Source: Clostridiales bacterium UBA3705
GTDB lineage: Bacteria > Bacillota_A > Clostridia > Oscillospirales > Oscillospiraceae
Assembly (NCBI GenBank): GCA_002372735.1
Contig: DFIE01000074.1
Location: 1-21,644 of the forward strand
Length of the DNA: 21,644 bases
Direction of reading: 5' to 3'
Part shown: in pieces, positions 7,353 to 16,829 of the stretch
How the letters are laid out: the number at the start of each line of letters is the position of its first letter
Position numbering within the stretch: position 1 is the first letter of the stretch
Program-made: the position numbers and the translations under genes
Notes under the pieces: generated by a model
Databases searched by the model: none
Seen by the model: the letters and a program-made list of their open reading frames with translations, nothing else
What the model was told of the DNA's origin: nothing

Positions 7353-9408
7353 ATCCAAGTTCCGGCTGGGCCTGTTTCTGGCCGCGTTCGGGCTGATTCT
7401 GGGCTTTTACGCCTACCGGATGATCCACCTGCAGGTGCTTGCCCCCCGGGTGGCCGGCAACACCACCGGCACCTACACCTATGACACCCGGGTCACCGCG
7501 GCCCGGGGGGAGATCCTGGACCGCAACGGCATTGTGCTGGTGTCCAACCGGGCCAGCTACAACCTGATCATCACCAACTACGCCCTGTTCAACTCCGAAA
7601 ATCCCAACGAGTCCCTGCGCCAGCTGGTCCGGCTGTGCCGGGAGCTGGACATTGACTTTACCGATCACTTCCCCGTCACCCCGGTCAAGCCCTACGAGTA
7701 CACCACCGGCCAGGCCTCCGAAACCTGGAACGGCTACTTCCGCAAGTTCCTGCGGGAGAACGAGTGGGACTCCGACGTCTCCGCGGCCCAGCTGATCAAG
7801 CTGATGCGCACCCGGTTCCGCATCCCCAACGACTGGACCGACGAGGAGGTCCGGGGGGTGCTGGGCCTGCGCTACGAGCTGGATTTGCGCAACTACACCA
7901 GTCTGCCCACCTACACCCTGCTCTCCGACGTAGACGCCAACCAGCTGGCGGAGCTCATGGAGCTGAACACCCCGGGGATGCAGGTGGAATCCAGCACCGT
8001 GCGGGAGTTTAACACCACCTACGCCGCCCACATTCTGGGCCGCACCGGCGACATCTTTGCCGACAACTGGCCCGAGTACAAGGACAAGGGCTACTCCATG
8101 GACGCCAAGGTGGGCATCGACGGCATGGAAAAGGCCTTTGAGGAGGAGCTCCACGGCACCGACGGCATTTTGCGCACCACGGTGGACAAAGAGGGCAACA
8201 TCGTCTCCCAGACCTACGCGGTGGAGCCCCAGGCCGGCAAAAACGTGGAGACCACCATTGACATCAACCTGCAGATGATCACCGAGGAGGCCCTGGAGGA
8301 CTTTATCCTGAACCTGCGGCAGAACGGCGTCAACGCCGCCGCCGAGGGCAAGGACGCCGAGGGCGGCGCCGTGGTGGTGCTGGACGTGAAAACCGGGGCG
8401 GTGCTGGCCTGCGCCAGCTACCCCACCTTCAACCCCGCCACCTTCAACCAGGACTACGACGAGCTGAGCAAGGACAAGTACGCCCCCATGTACAACCGGG
8501 CCCTGATGCAGGTCTATCCCCCCGGCTCCACCTACAAGATGACCACGGCCATCGCCGCCATTGACTCCGGCACCGTCAACGCCTACTATCTGGTCACGGA
8601 CATGGGCATCTACACCTATTACGAGGACTATCAGCCCGCCTGTTATCTCTACACCGCAAGCCAGGTGACCCACGGCACCATCAACTGCGTCCAGGCCCTG
8701 GCGGTGTCCTGCAACTACTATTTCTATGAGGTCGGCCGGCTCACCGGCTGGCGGGAGATGGACAAGGTGGCCAAGGCCCTGGGCCTGGGCGAGCCCACCG
8801 GCGTGGAGCTGGCCGAGAGCGTGGGCTGGCGGGCCAACCCGGAAAACAAAAAGAAGCTCTACGCCGACCCCAGCCTGCAGAGCTGGACCGGCGGCGATAC
8901 CCTGTCCATGGCCATCGGCCAGTCGGAAAACCGGTTTACCCCCATGCAGCTGGCGGTGTATACCGCGGCCCTGGCCAACCACGGGGTGCGCTACAAGGCC
9001 ACCTTCCTCAACCGGATCATCTCCTCCGACTACCAGGACCTGCTCTACGAGCTGACCCCCCAGGTGGAGAGCCGGCTGCAGATCTCCGACGCGGCCTATG
9101 ACGTCTACACCCAGGGCATGCGCAGGGCGGTGGATTCCCCCGCCGGCACGGCCAACAAGGTCTTCGGCGACTACCCCATTGCGGTGTGCGCCAAGACCGG
9201 TACCGCCCAGCACGGCGCGGCGGGGTCTGACCACGCCTCCTTTGTCTGCTACGCCCCCGCCGACGACCCCCAGGTGGCCATTGCCATCTATGTGGAAAAG
9301 GGTGCCCAGGGCGGCAACCTGGGCAGCATTGCCAGGACCATCTTTGACAGCTACTTTGCCACCGAGTACGAAAACGACACCGTCCCGTCAGAAAACGCCA
9401 TGAACTGA
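7342..9408 (+). CDS. mrdA: Penicillin-binding protein 2 (class B transpeptidase)
   Basis: This is the elongation-specific DD-transpeptidase that cross-links peptidoglycan during side-wall growth. The 688 residues have a single N-terminal membrane anchor (about 7-28), then a dimerisation/pedestal domain beginning near ARGEILDRNG, then the transpeptidase domain. The three active-site motifs are intact: STYK (nucleophile Ser396, Lys399), SCN (Ser456-Asn458) and KTG (618-620). The start overlaps mreD by 11 bp and has AGGAGGG a few bases upstream. Context (mreC, mreD) makes PBP2 more likely than the division enzyme PBP3/FtsI. No rodA partner is encoded next to it. Confidence 0.93.
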   Translation: MAYKSKFRLGLFLAAFGLILGFYAYRMIHLQVLAPRVAGNTTGTYTYDTRVTAARGEILDRNGIVLVSNRASYNLIITNYALFNSENPNESLRQLVRLCRELDIDFTDHFPVTPVKPYEYTTGQASETWNGYFRKFLRENEWDSDVSAAQLIKLMRTRFRIPNDWTDEEVRGVLGLRYELDLRNYTSLPTYTLLSDVDANQLAELMELNTPGMQVESSTVREFNTTYAAHILGRTGDIFADNWPEYKDKGYSMDAKVGIDGMEKAFEEELHGTDGILRTTVDKEGNIVSQTYAVEPQAGKNVETTIDINLQMITEEALEDFILNLRQNGVNAAAEGKDAEGGAVVVLDVKTGAVLACASYPTFNPATFNQDYDELSKDKYAPMYNRALMQVYPPGSTYKMTTAIAAIDSGTVNAYYLVTDMGIYTYYEDYQPACYLYTASQVTHGTINCVQALAVSCNYYFYEVGRLTGWREMDKVAKALGLGEPTGVELAESVGWRANPENKKKLYADPSLQSWTGGDTLSMAIGQSENRFTPMQLAVYTAALANHGVRYKATFLNRIISSDYQDLLYELTPQVESRLQISDAAYDVYTQGMRRAVDSPAGTANKVFGDYPIAVCAKTGTAQHGAAGSDHASFVCYAPADDPQVAIAIYVEKGAQGGNLGSIARTIFDSYFATEYENDTVPSENAMN

Positions 9409-9410
9409 AT

Positions 9411-9432
9411 GGCGCAGCACACAGGCTGCGCC
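9411..9432. other. Short hairpin just after mrdA
   Basis: GGCGCAGC (9411-9418) and GCTGCGCC (9425-9432) form a perfect 8-bp stem with a 6-nt loop, directly after the mrdA stop. No T tract follows, so it may protect the mRNA 3' end rather than terminate; the stronger hairpin at 9464 lies downstream. Confidence 0.5.
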
Positions 9433-9463
9433 GCAGGGGCGGGGCGGAAGACAGCTTTATTTT

Positions 9464-9507
9464 GCAGGAAACGGCATGACCTGACCGTCATGCCGTTTCC
9501 TGCTTTC
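9464..9507 (+). terminator. Strong hairpin terminator of the mre operon
   Basis: A perfect 17-bp stem (9464-9480 with 9487-9503) has a 6-nt loop and is followed by TTTC. The stem is unusually long for a terminator and the T tract is short, but the position after the operon and before a foreign-looking island fits termination. A further 7-bp GC hairpin lies at 9519-9536. Confidence 0.65.
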
Positions 9508-9581
9508 TCAGCGCATTTGGCGGGGCAGCCCCCGCCCCATGGCAGCAGAGCGGAACAGTTTGCCGCCGTGAACCGAGATAC

Positions 9582-9664
9582 CTCAAAAACACAAAATGAA
9601 AAGGCTCAAAAACGCAAAATGAAAAGGCTCAAAAACATAAAATAAAAACACTCAAAAACACAAA
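9582..9664. repeat. 23-bp AT-rich tandem repeat, four copies
   Basis: Units start at 9582, 9605, 9628 and 9651, each with CTCAAAAAC. The first two end in CAAAATGAAAAGG and differ at one base. The third has diverged in its second half, and the fourth is cut short after about 13 bp. No spacers separate the units, so this is not CRISPR. The array ends 7 bp before the -35 element of the ATPase promoter, so it may bind a regulator or act as an UP-like element. Its composition contrasts with the GC-rich surroundings. Confidence 0.85.
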
Positions 9665-9671
9665 TCGGCTA

Positions 9672-9700
9672 TTGACCTGATACGGAGGAAGGGGTATAAT
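9672..9700 (+). promoter_or_regulatory. Consensus promoter of the DUF4143 ATPase gene
   Basis: TTGACC (9672-9677), a 17-bp spacer and a perfect TATAAT (9695-9700). The start is expected near 9707. GGAGGG (9720-9725) lies 7 nt before the ATG. Confidence 0.85.
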
Positions 9701-9732
9701 CTGATTAGAAGTTTCTCTCGGAGGGATTTACT

Positions 9733-11025
9733 ATGCCGGAATATTTGCCAAGAGTTGTTGACAAAGAGCTTGCCTTAAGGCTCGAAGCATTTGGTGCAAC
9801 TTTGATCGTGGGGCCGAAATGGTGCGGAAAAACCACAACGGGCGAACAGCAGTCAAAAAGTGTTTTAAGGATGCAGGATCCCGACCACCGGGAGGGATAC
9901 CTGGCCGCGGCGCACACCAAGCCCTCTTTGCTCCTGCGCGGAGAGAACCCGCGTTTGATCGATGAGTGGCAGGTTGCCCCCGTGCTGTGGGACGCCGTGC
10001 GCACAGCGGTCGATCAGCGGCAGGAGGAAGGGCTGTTCATCCTCACTGGCTCAACCTCTGTGGACAACAGCAAGATCATGCACTCCGGCACCGGCCGGAT
10101 CTCCCGCATGAAAATGTATCCAATGAGCCTGTTCGAGTCGAAGGAATCCAATGGCAGCATTTCTCTGAAGTCTCTGTTCAACGATCCGTCTATGGACATT
10201 GACGGGATCACATCAAATCTGACAATTGAGAAGCTGATCTTCGCAGCCTGCCGCGGCGGCTGGCCCGGTGCGCTGCGCAGGAAAAGCGACGCCGCCAAGC
10301 TGCTGATCGCCCGCGACTATATCAACAATATTTGCGAATCGGATATTTCCACAGTGGATGGGGTCCAGAGGAATCCCGTGTGGACGAATATGATCCTGCG
10401 TTCCTACGCACGGAACATTTCGACCCTTGCCAAGAAAACGAATATCTTTCAAGACGTTTCCGCCAACGCGGACAGCATGACCTCTGCCACGATGGACAGT
10501 TACCTTAACGCCTTGGAAAGGCTTTTTGTGATTGAGGATATCGAGGCCTGGTGCCCGGCAATCCGTTCTGCGACTGTGATCCGCTCCGGCAAAAAGCGTG
10601 AGTTTACCGATCCGTCCATCGCCGTAGCAGCCATGGGGCTGACGCCTGAATCCCTGCAGACCGATCTCAAGACCTTTGGCTTCATCTTTGAATGTCTCTG
10701 CATACGAGATTTGAAGGTCTACTCACAGGCGCTCGGCGGGAAGCTGTCCTACTATCATGACCGTTATGATCTTGAAGCCGATGCCGTACTTCATCTGGAC
10801 GACGGCCGCTACGCGCTGGTTGAGTTTAAGCTGGGCAGCAGAGAAATAGAAGACGGTGCAACGCACCTTCTTCAGTTCAAGCAGCTCATCGGAAAGTACA
10901 ACGAAAAGCAGACCCAGGTTCCTCTTCGTGAGCCGGATCTGCTCATGGTCATTACCGGCGGCGAAATGGCCTATACAAGAGAAGACGGGGTCAAAATCAT
11001 CCCGATCGGGACGCTGAGGGATTAA
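9733..11025 (+). CDS. AAA_14/DUF4143 ATPase
   Basis: This is a 430-residue P-loop ATPase of the AAA_14 plus DUF4143 architecture, widespread in gut bacteria and of unknown cellular role. Walker A is GPKWCGKTT (27-35) and Walker B is LIDE (Asp77, Glu78), followed by the LTGSTS motif typical of AAA_14. The C-terminal part carries DUF4143 with a PD-(D/E)XK-like pattern: Asp350 in EADAV, then Glu364-Phe-Lys366 in VEFKLG. Codon use (AAA, GAT, TTG and others) and lower GC set it apart from its neighbours. It is isolated between terminators and preceded by AT-rich repeats, which suggests acquisition by transfer. Whether it has nuclease activity is not shown by sequence. Confidence 0.88.
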   Translation: MPEYLPRVVDKELALRLEAFGATLIVGPKWCGKTTTGEQQSKSVLRMQDPDHREGYLAAAHTKPSLLLRGENPRLIDEWQVAPVLWDAVRTAVDQRQEEGLFILTGSTSVDNSKIMHSGTGRISRMKMYPMSLFESKESNGSISLKSLFNDPSMDIDGITSNLTIEKLIFAACRGGWPGALRRKSDAAKLLIARDYINNICESDISTVDGVQRNPVWTNMILRSYARNISTLAKKTNIFQDVSANADSMTSATMDSYLNALERLFVIEDIEAWCPAIRSATVIRSGKKREFTDPSIAVAAMGLTPESLQTDLKTFGFIFECLCIRDLKVYSQALGGKLSYYHDRYDLEADAVLHLDDGRYALVEFKLGSREIEDGATHLLQFKQLIGKYNEKQTQVPLREPDLLMVITGGEMAYTREDGVKIIPIGTLRD

Positions 11026-11031
11026 ACAAAG

Positions 11032-11069
11032 GATGGCCTGCACCTGGGCGGTGCAGACCATCTCTTTTT
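11032..11069. terminator. Bidirectional terminator between ATPase and tatD
   Basis: GATGGCCTGCACC (11032-11044) pairs with GGTGCAGACCATC (11050-11062) with one internal mismatch and a 5-nt loop. TCTTTTT follows on the plus strand. The minus-strand side reads CTTTGTTT, so it can also serve the convergent tatD operon. Confidence 0.75.
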
Positions 11070-11148
11070 CCAAGCCTGTGGGACGGATGTCCAAAGCAGT
11101 GATTGAAAGCTGTCTTATGTGCGCGGCCTGTGGTTGGCTCCGGCCCGG

Positions 11149-11907
11149 TCAGATCCGGAACAGGCGCATGGCGTTTTCCGTGGTGGCCTGCTCCACCAGG
11201 GCGGGGTCCTCCCCCCGCAGCTCTGCGATTTTTTGGGCCATCAGGGGCACCCAGCGGCTGTCGTTGCGGCGGCCCCGGTGGGGCTCCGGCGCCATATAGG
11301 GGCAGTCGGTCTCAATGAGAATCCGGTCCAGGGGCAGGGCCCTGACCACCTCCACCGCCTTGCGGGCGTTTTTAAAGGTGATCACCCCGGTAAAGCCGAT
11401 GTACCAGCCCCGGCGCACCAGCTCCATGGCCTGCTCCACCGCCCCGGAGTAGCAGTGGAACACCCCGGTCACCTCCGGGAACTGCCGCACCAGCTCCATG
11501 GCGTCGGCGTGGGCCTCCCGCTCGTGGACCACCACGGGCAGGCCCACCTCCCGGGCCAGCTCCAGCTGCCGGCGGAAGGCGGGCAGCTGCACCTGCCGGG
11601 GGGGATCCTCATAGTGGTAGTCCAGGCCGATCTCCCCGATGGCCTTCACCCGGGGGTCGGCGCACAGCTGCCGGTACAGGGCCAGGGTCTGGCCGCTGAC
11701 CTGGGCGGCGTCGTCGGGGTGGGAGCCCACCGCCGCGTAGACAAAGGGATATTGATGGGCCAGGGCAATGGAGCGCAGGCTGCTGCTCACGTCGCAGCCG
11801 ATGTTCATCACCCAGCCCACCCCGTGCTGCGCAAGCTGGGCCAGGATCTGGTCCCGGTCGGCGTCAAAGCGGCTGTCGTCCAGGTGGGCGTGGGAGTCAA
11901 AGTACAT
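11149..11907 (-). CDS. TatD family metal-dependent hydrolase
   Basis: TatD proteins are TIM-barrel metallohydrolases, some of them 3'-5' exonucleases acting in DNA repair or RNA turnover. The 252 residues carry the full metal-binding set: HAH (His6, His8), Glu92 in GEIGLD, His128 in VVHERE, His151 in FHCYSG and Asp201 in ETDCPY. The ATG at 11907 is preferred because AAGGAGG lies 8 nt upstream, whereas an in-frame start further upstream has no support. It overlaps the end of the radical SAM gene by 11 bp, so translational coupling is likely. It is the last gene of a three-gene operon. Confidence 0.92.
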   Translation of the reverse strand: MYFDSHAHLDDSRFDADRDQILAQLAQHGVGWVMNIGCDVSSSLRSIALAHQYPFVYAAVGSHPDDAAQVSGQTLALYRQLCADPRVKAIGEIGLDYHYEDPPRQVQLPAFRRQLELAREVGLPVVVHEREAHADAMELVRQFPEVTGVFHCYSGAVEQAMELVRRGWYIGFTGVITFKNARKAVEVVRALPLDRILIETDCPYMAPEPHRGRRNDSRWVPLMAQKIAELRGEDPALVEQATTENAMRLFRI

Positions 11908-12844
11908 GTGGGGGGCCTCCTTCCGGATCGGCGGGCTGCCAGCTGCGGCCCTGCCGGACGTCATGTTGGTTGAAATACTGCCGCACCAGGTTCAGCACGG
12001 CCTTTTTGTTGCCGGTCCACAGGGGGGCCAGCAGATCCCGCTTGGGCCCGTCCCCGGTGAGCCGGTGGATCACCATCTCCGGCGGCAGGGCCTCCACGCA
12101 GGCGGCCAGCACCCGACAGTATGCCTCTGGCTCCATCACGGGCACCTTTCCCGCCCGCCACAGGGGGGCCAGGTCGGTGCCCTCCAGCACGTGGAGCAGC
12201 TGGAGCTTGATGCCCCCGGCCCCGCTGCGGCCGATGTACCGGGCGGTTTGGACCATCTGGTCCGGGGTCTCCCCGGGCAGGCCCAGCATCATGTGCACCA
12301 CGGTCTCCAGCCCGGCGGCCTGCAGGGCGGCCATGGCCCGGTCATAGTCCCCCAGGGGATAGCACCGGCGGATGAACCGGGCGGTGTCCGGGTGGATGGT
12401 CTGCAGCCCCAGCTCCACCAGCACGGGCTTTTGCCGGTTCAGCCGGGCCAGCAGGGCAACCACCTCCGGCCCCAGGCAGTCCGGCCGGGTGGCCACCGCC
12501 AGGGCCGCCACCTCCGGGTGGGCCATGGCCCGGGTGAACAGGGCCTCCAGCTCCGGCAGGGGGGCGTAGGTGTTGGTGTGGTCCTGGAAATAGGCGATGT
12601 AGGCCCCGCCGGCGGGGAGCTTGGCCTGCACCCGGGCCTTGGCCCGGTCAATCTGGGCCCACACGTCGCCGCACCGGGGCTCGGCAAAGTCCCCGGAGCC
12701 CGATGCGGAGCAGAAGATGCAGCCCCCGGTGCCCTTGGTGCCGTCCCGGTTGGGGCAGGTCATGCCCCCCTGGAGGGCCAGCTTGTACACCTTGCAGCCA
12801 AAGCGCTGCCGGAACCAGGCGTTGGCGGAACGGTAACGCTCCAT
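11897..12844 (-). CDS. Radical SAM protein, TIGR01212 (YhcC-like)
   Basis: The 315-residue protein begins with the family hallmark: Cys30, Cys42 and Cys45 in CPNRDG...GGCIFC, a long-spaced cluster that binds the 4Fe-4S centre used to cleave S-adenosylmethionine. Further family features are the YFQDHTNTYAP stretch and the TRPDCLG motif. The substrate of this family is not known to me with confidence. The ATG sits 3 nt after the stop of the XRE gene (TGA TCG ATG) with no strong ribosome binding site, so it is probably translated by coupling. It overlaps tatD by 11 bp. Confidence 0.9.
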   Translation of the reverse strand: MERYRSANAWFRQRFGCKVYKLALQGGMTCPNRDGTKGTGGCIFCSASGSGDFAEPRCGDVWAQIDRAKARVQAKLPAGGAYIAYFQDHTNTYAPLPELEALFTRAMAHPEVAALAVATRPDCLGPEVVALLARLNRQKPVLVELGLQTIHPDTARFIRRCYPLGDYDRAMAALQAAGLETVVHMMLGLPGETPDQMVQTARYIGRSGAGGIKLQLLHVLEGTDLAPLWRAGKVPVMEPEAYCRVLAACVEALPPEMVIHRLTGDGPKRDLLAPLWTGNKKAVLNLVRQYFNQHDVRQGRSWQPADPEGGPPHVL

Positions 12845-12847
12845 CGA

Positions 12848-13252
12848 TCAGCCCTGCTTGCCGGCGGGGTTTTTGGGGGGCAGGTGGAGCCGGCTTTTCA
12901 GCTTTTTCCGGGTCTCCCGGTAGCGCAGGTAGTCTGCGTACTGCCTGACCTCCTCCAGCATCTCGTCGGTGGCCTCGGTGCTGCCGAACAGGGCGTAGCG
13001 CAAATCCGCGTCGCTCACCGTCACGGCGTGGTTCTCCACCGACACAAACAGGGCGCCGCTGTCCACCAGGTAGGAGGTGGGCACGTCAAAAATTTTGGCC
13101 AGGGCCCGCAGCTTGTCCGCCGGCACGTTCTCCACCCGGCCCCGCTCCCACTTGCTGATGGCGTTTTTCTGCACCCCCAGCAGCCTGCCCAGGGCCTCCT
13201 GGGTCAGATTCTCCCGCTTGCGCAGCTGTTTGATTTTTTCTCCTGTGGTCAT
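12848..13252 (-). CDS. XRE-family transcriptional regulator
   Basis: The 134-residue protein has an N-terminal helix-turn-helix of the Cro/CI type (about residues 5-60, with LTQEALGRLLGVQKNAISKW as the DNA-reading part). The C-terminal tail (SDADLRYALFG...EMLEEVRQYADYLRYRE) is typical of clostridial XRE regulators. The ATG at 13252 is chosen because the protein family begins there; a GGAAGG sits about 12 nt upstream, rather far. An in-frame ATG at 13306 would add 18 residues but lies inside a leader hairpin and lacks a ribosome binding site. It is the first gene of the operon with yhcC and tatD, and is preceded by a highly structured leader. Autoregulation is likely but unproven. Confidence 0.88.
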   Translation of the reverse strand: MTTGEKIKQLRKRENLTQEALGRLLGVQKNAISKWERGRVENVPADKLRALAKIFDVPTSYLVDSGALFVSVENHAVTVSDADLRYALFGSTEATDEMLEEVRQYADYLRYRETRKKLKSRLHLPPKNPAGKQG

Positions 13253-13289
13253 GGCTTGCCCCGCCCTTCCTTCAGATGGGTTTATACTA

Positions 13290-13470
13290 GAATGCAATAA
13301 AACCATTCAGGAAATGGTTTTATTCGCCGAATGCTTCCGGCATTCGGCGCACCGCATGAAATGCGGTGGCATTCGTACGTACAAGATCTGAACATGCCAA
13401 GTATCATTGCTTGGCATCTGCGGCATTTGCCGCAGGCAATCAAACGATTTCATCGTTTGATTGCAGTTCC
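13290..13470 (-). ncRNA. Structured leader RNA: two tandem four-way junctions
   Basis: On the minus strand, six perfect hairpins follow the promoter. Group one: 13436-13464 (13 bp, loop GAA), 13418-13435 (7 bp, loop AAAT) and 13394-13417 (8 bp, 8-nt loop). GAAC (13469-13466) and GTTC (13393-13390) enclose the group with one unpaired base. Group two: 13350-13368 (8 bp, loop TTC), 13325-13349 (10 bp, loop CGGAA) and 13296-13324 (12 bp, loop TCCTG). GAATGC (13374-13369) and GCATTC (13295-13290) enclose it with no unpaired base. A 15-nt linker with AGATCT and GTACGTAC joins the groups. The predicted 5' end coincides with the first closing helix. It could be a cis leader of the XRE operon, a separate small RNA, or a block of inserted palindromes. 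I do not recognise the family. Confidence 0.6.
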
Positions 13471-13475
13471 GTATG

Positions 13476-13504
13476 ATCATAGGCCATCCGGCCCGGTTTG
13501 TCAA
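13476..13504 (-). promoter_or_regulatory. Promoter of the XRE-yhcC-tatD operon
   Basis: On the minus strand, TTGACA (13504-13499), a 17-bp spacer and TATGAT (13481-13476). The start is expected at about 13470-13469, which puts a ~215-nt leader before the XRE ATG. The -10 lies in a 10-bp palindrome (TATGATCATA, 13472-13481). The spacer contains GGCC-ATCC-GGCC (13482-13493). A second, weaker -10-like TATAAA (plus 13281-13286) lies after the hairpins with a poor -35. Confidence 0.75.
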
Positions 13505-13509
13505 GGGAA

Positions 13510-13529
13510 TTTCCCCCGGACCGGGGAAA
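13510..13529. promoter_or_regulatory. Inverted repeat in the uvrA/XRE control region
   Basis: TTTCCCC (13510-13516) and GGGGAAA (13523-13529) form a 7-bp inverted repeat with a 6-bp spacer, just upstream of the minus-strand promoter. It could be an operator; there is no T tract to make it a terminator. Confidence 0.3.
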
Positions 13530-13534
13530 ATCAT

Positions 13535-13548
13535 CGAAAAAATGTTCT
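13535..13548. promoter_or_regulatory. Possible LexA (SOS) box
   Basis: CGAAAAAATGTTCT matches 8 of 10 defined positions of the Firmicutes LexA site CGAAC-N4-GTTCG. uvrA is a classic SOS gene, which raises the prior. The site is 53 bp upstream of the predicted uvrA -35 and 30 bp upstream of the minus-strand -35, an unusual distance for a LexA repressor site. Confidence 0.35.
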
Positions 13549-13601
13549 AAATAACCCGGGCAGGCCCTCGGGAAAACCCCGGGGCGGGAACGGAAAAGGG
13601 A

Positions 13602-13630
13602 TTGTATTTTTCCCCGGTTTCTGGTATAAT
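13602..13630 (+). promoter_or_regulatory. Promoter of uvrA
   Basis: TTGTAT (13602-13607), a 17-bp spacer and perfect TATAAT (13625-13630), with TGG before it forming an extended -10. The start is near 13637; GGAGA lies about 7 nt before the uvrA ATG. Confidence 0.8.
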
Positions 13631-13660
13631 AACAGGAACAACAATTGACGGAGAGCCGCT

Positions 13661-16483
<2,823 letters not shown>

Positions 16484-16489
<6 letters not shown>

Positions 16490-16543
16490 AAATTGAGAAT
16501 GGAAAATGGAAAATGAATGTGTGTTTCAATTCTCAATGTTCAA
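16484..16543. repeat. 7-bp tandem repeat with inverted copy, uvrA-rqcP gap
   Basis: AATTGAA, AATTGAG, AATGGAA and AATGGAA follow one another from 16484, with a partial fifth unit. At 16524-16543, TTTCAATTCTCAATGTTCAA is the reverse complement of 16486-16505 with two mismatches, so the transcript can fold into a long AT-rich hairpin. The same 7-bp repeat family recurs at 21582-21621. It ends 15 bp before the rqcP start codon. Confidence 0.8.
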
Positions 16544-16558
16544 ACGCCTGGAGGCATT

Positions 16559-16798
16559 ATGAGACTTGACAAATATTTAAAGGTATCCCGCATCATCAAG
16601 CGCCGGACCGTGGCCAACGAGGCCTGCGACAACCAGCGGGTCAGCGTCAACGGCCGGCCGGTGAAGGCCTCCTACGACGTCAAGGTGGGCGACCGGATCA
16701 CCATCCAGTTCGGCGCCCGCACCCTGAACGTGGAGGTGCTCCAGGTGGCGGAGACCGTCCGCAAGGACGACGCCGCCGCCATGTATCGGGAAATCTGA
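16559..16798 (+). CDS. rqcP: S4-domain protein RqcP (YabO) of ribosome quality control
   Basis: The 79-residue protein is a single S4 RNA-binding domain that closely follows Bacillus subtilis RqcP/YabO: start MRLDKYLKVSRIIKRR, then VSVNG and KASYDVKVGD, and an end like AAAMY. RqcP works with RqcH on stalled 50S subunits to add C-terminal alanine tails to incomplete proteins. Arg2, Asp4 and Arg16 of the N-terminal RNA-contact face are present. The ATG at 16559 is chosen from the family N-terminus and GGAGG 4 nt upstream; a further upstream frame would run into the repeat. It is probably co-transcribed with uvrA, since no separate promoter is obvious in the gap. HslR-like proteins are the alternative. 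Confidence 0.88.
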   Translation: MRLDKYLKVSRIIKRRTVANEACDNQRVSVNGRPVKASYDVKVGDRITIQFGARTLNVEVLQVAETVRKDDAAAMYREI

Positions 16799-16829
16799 CG
16801 CCGCAACAGAAAACAAGAGGAAAACCACC

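Noticed and set aside
9582..9664. CRISPR array
   Set aside because: The 23-bp units directly abut, with no unique spacers, and no cas genes are present.
13253..13306. N-terminal extension of the XRE protein starting at 13306
   Set aside because: That ATG lies in the last leader hairpin with no Shine-Dalgarno sequence, and the added residues do not belong to the family.
13436..13464. Hairpin as an ordinary terminator
   Set aside because: No T tract follows the stem on either strand, and it lies at the 5' end of the predicted XRE transcript.
13290..13470. tRNA or tRNA-like gene pair
   Set aside because: The cloverleaf-like folds have 7-13 bp arms and no T-arm consensus, anticodon-loop pattern or CCA-type acceptor stem.
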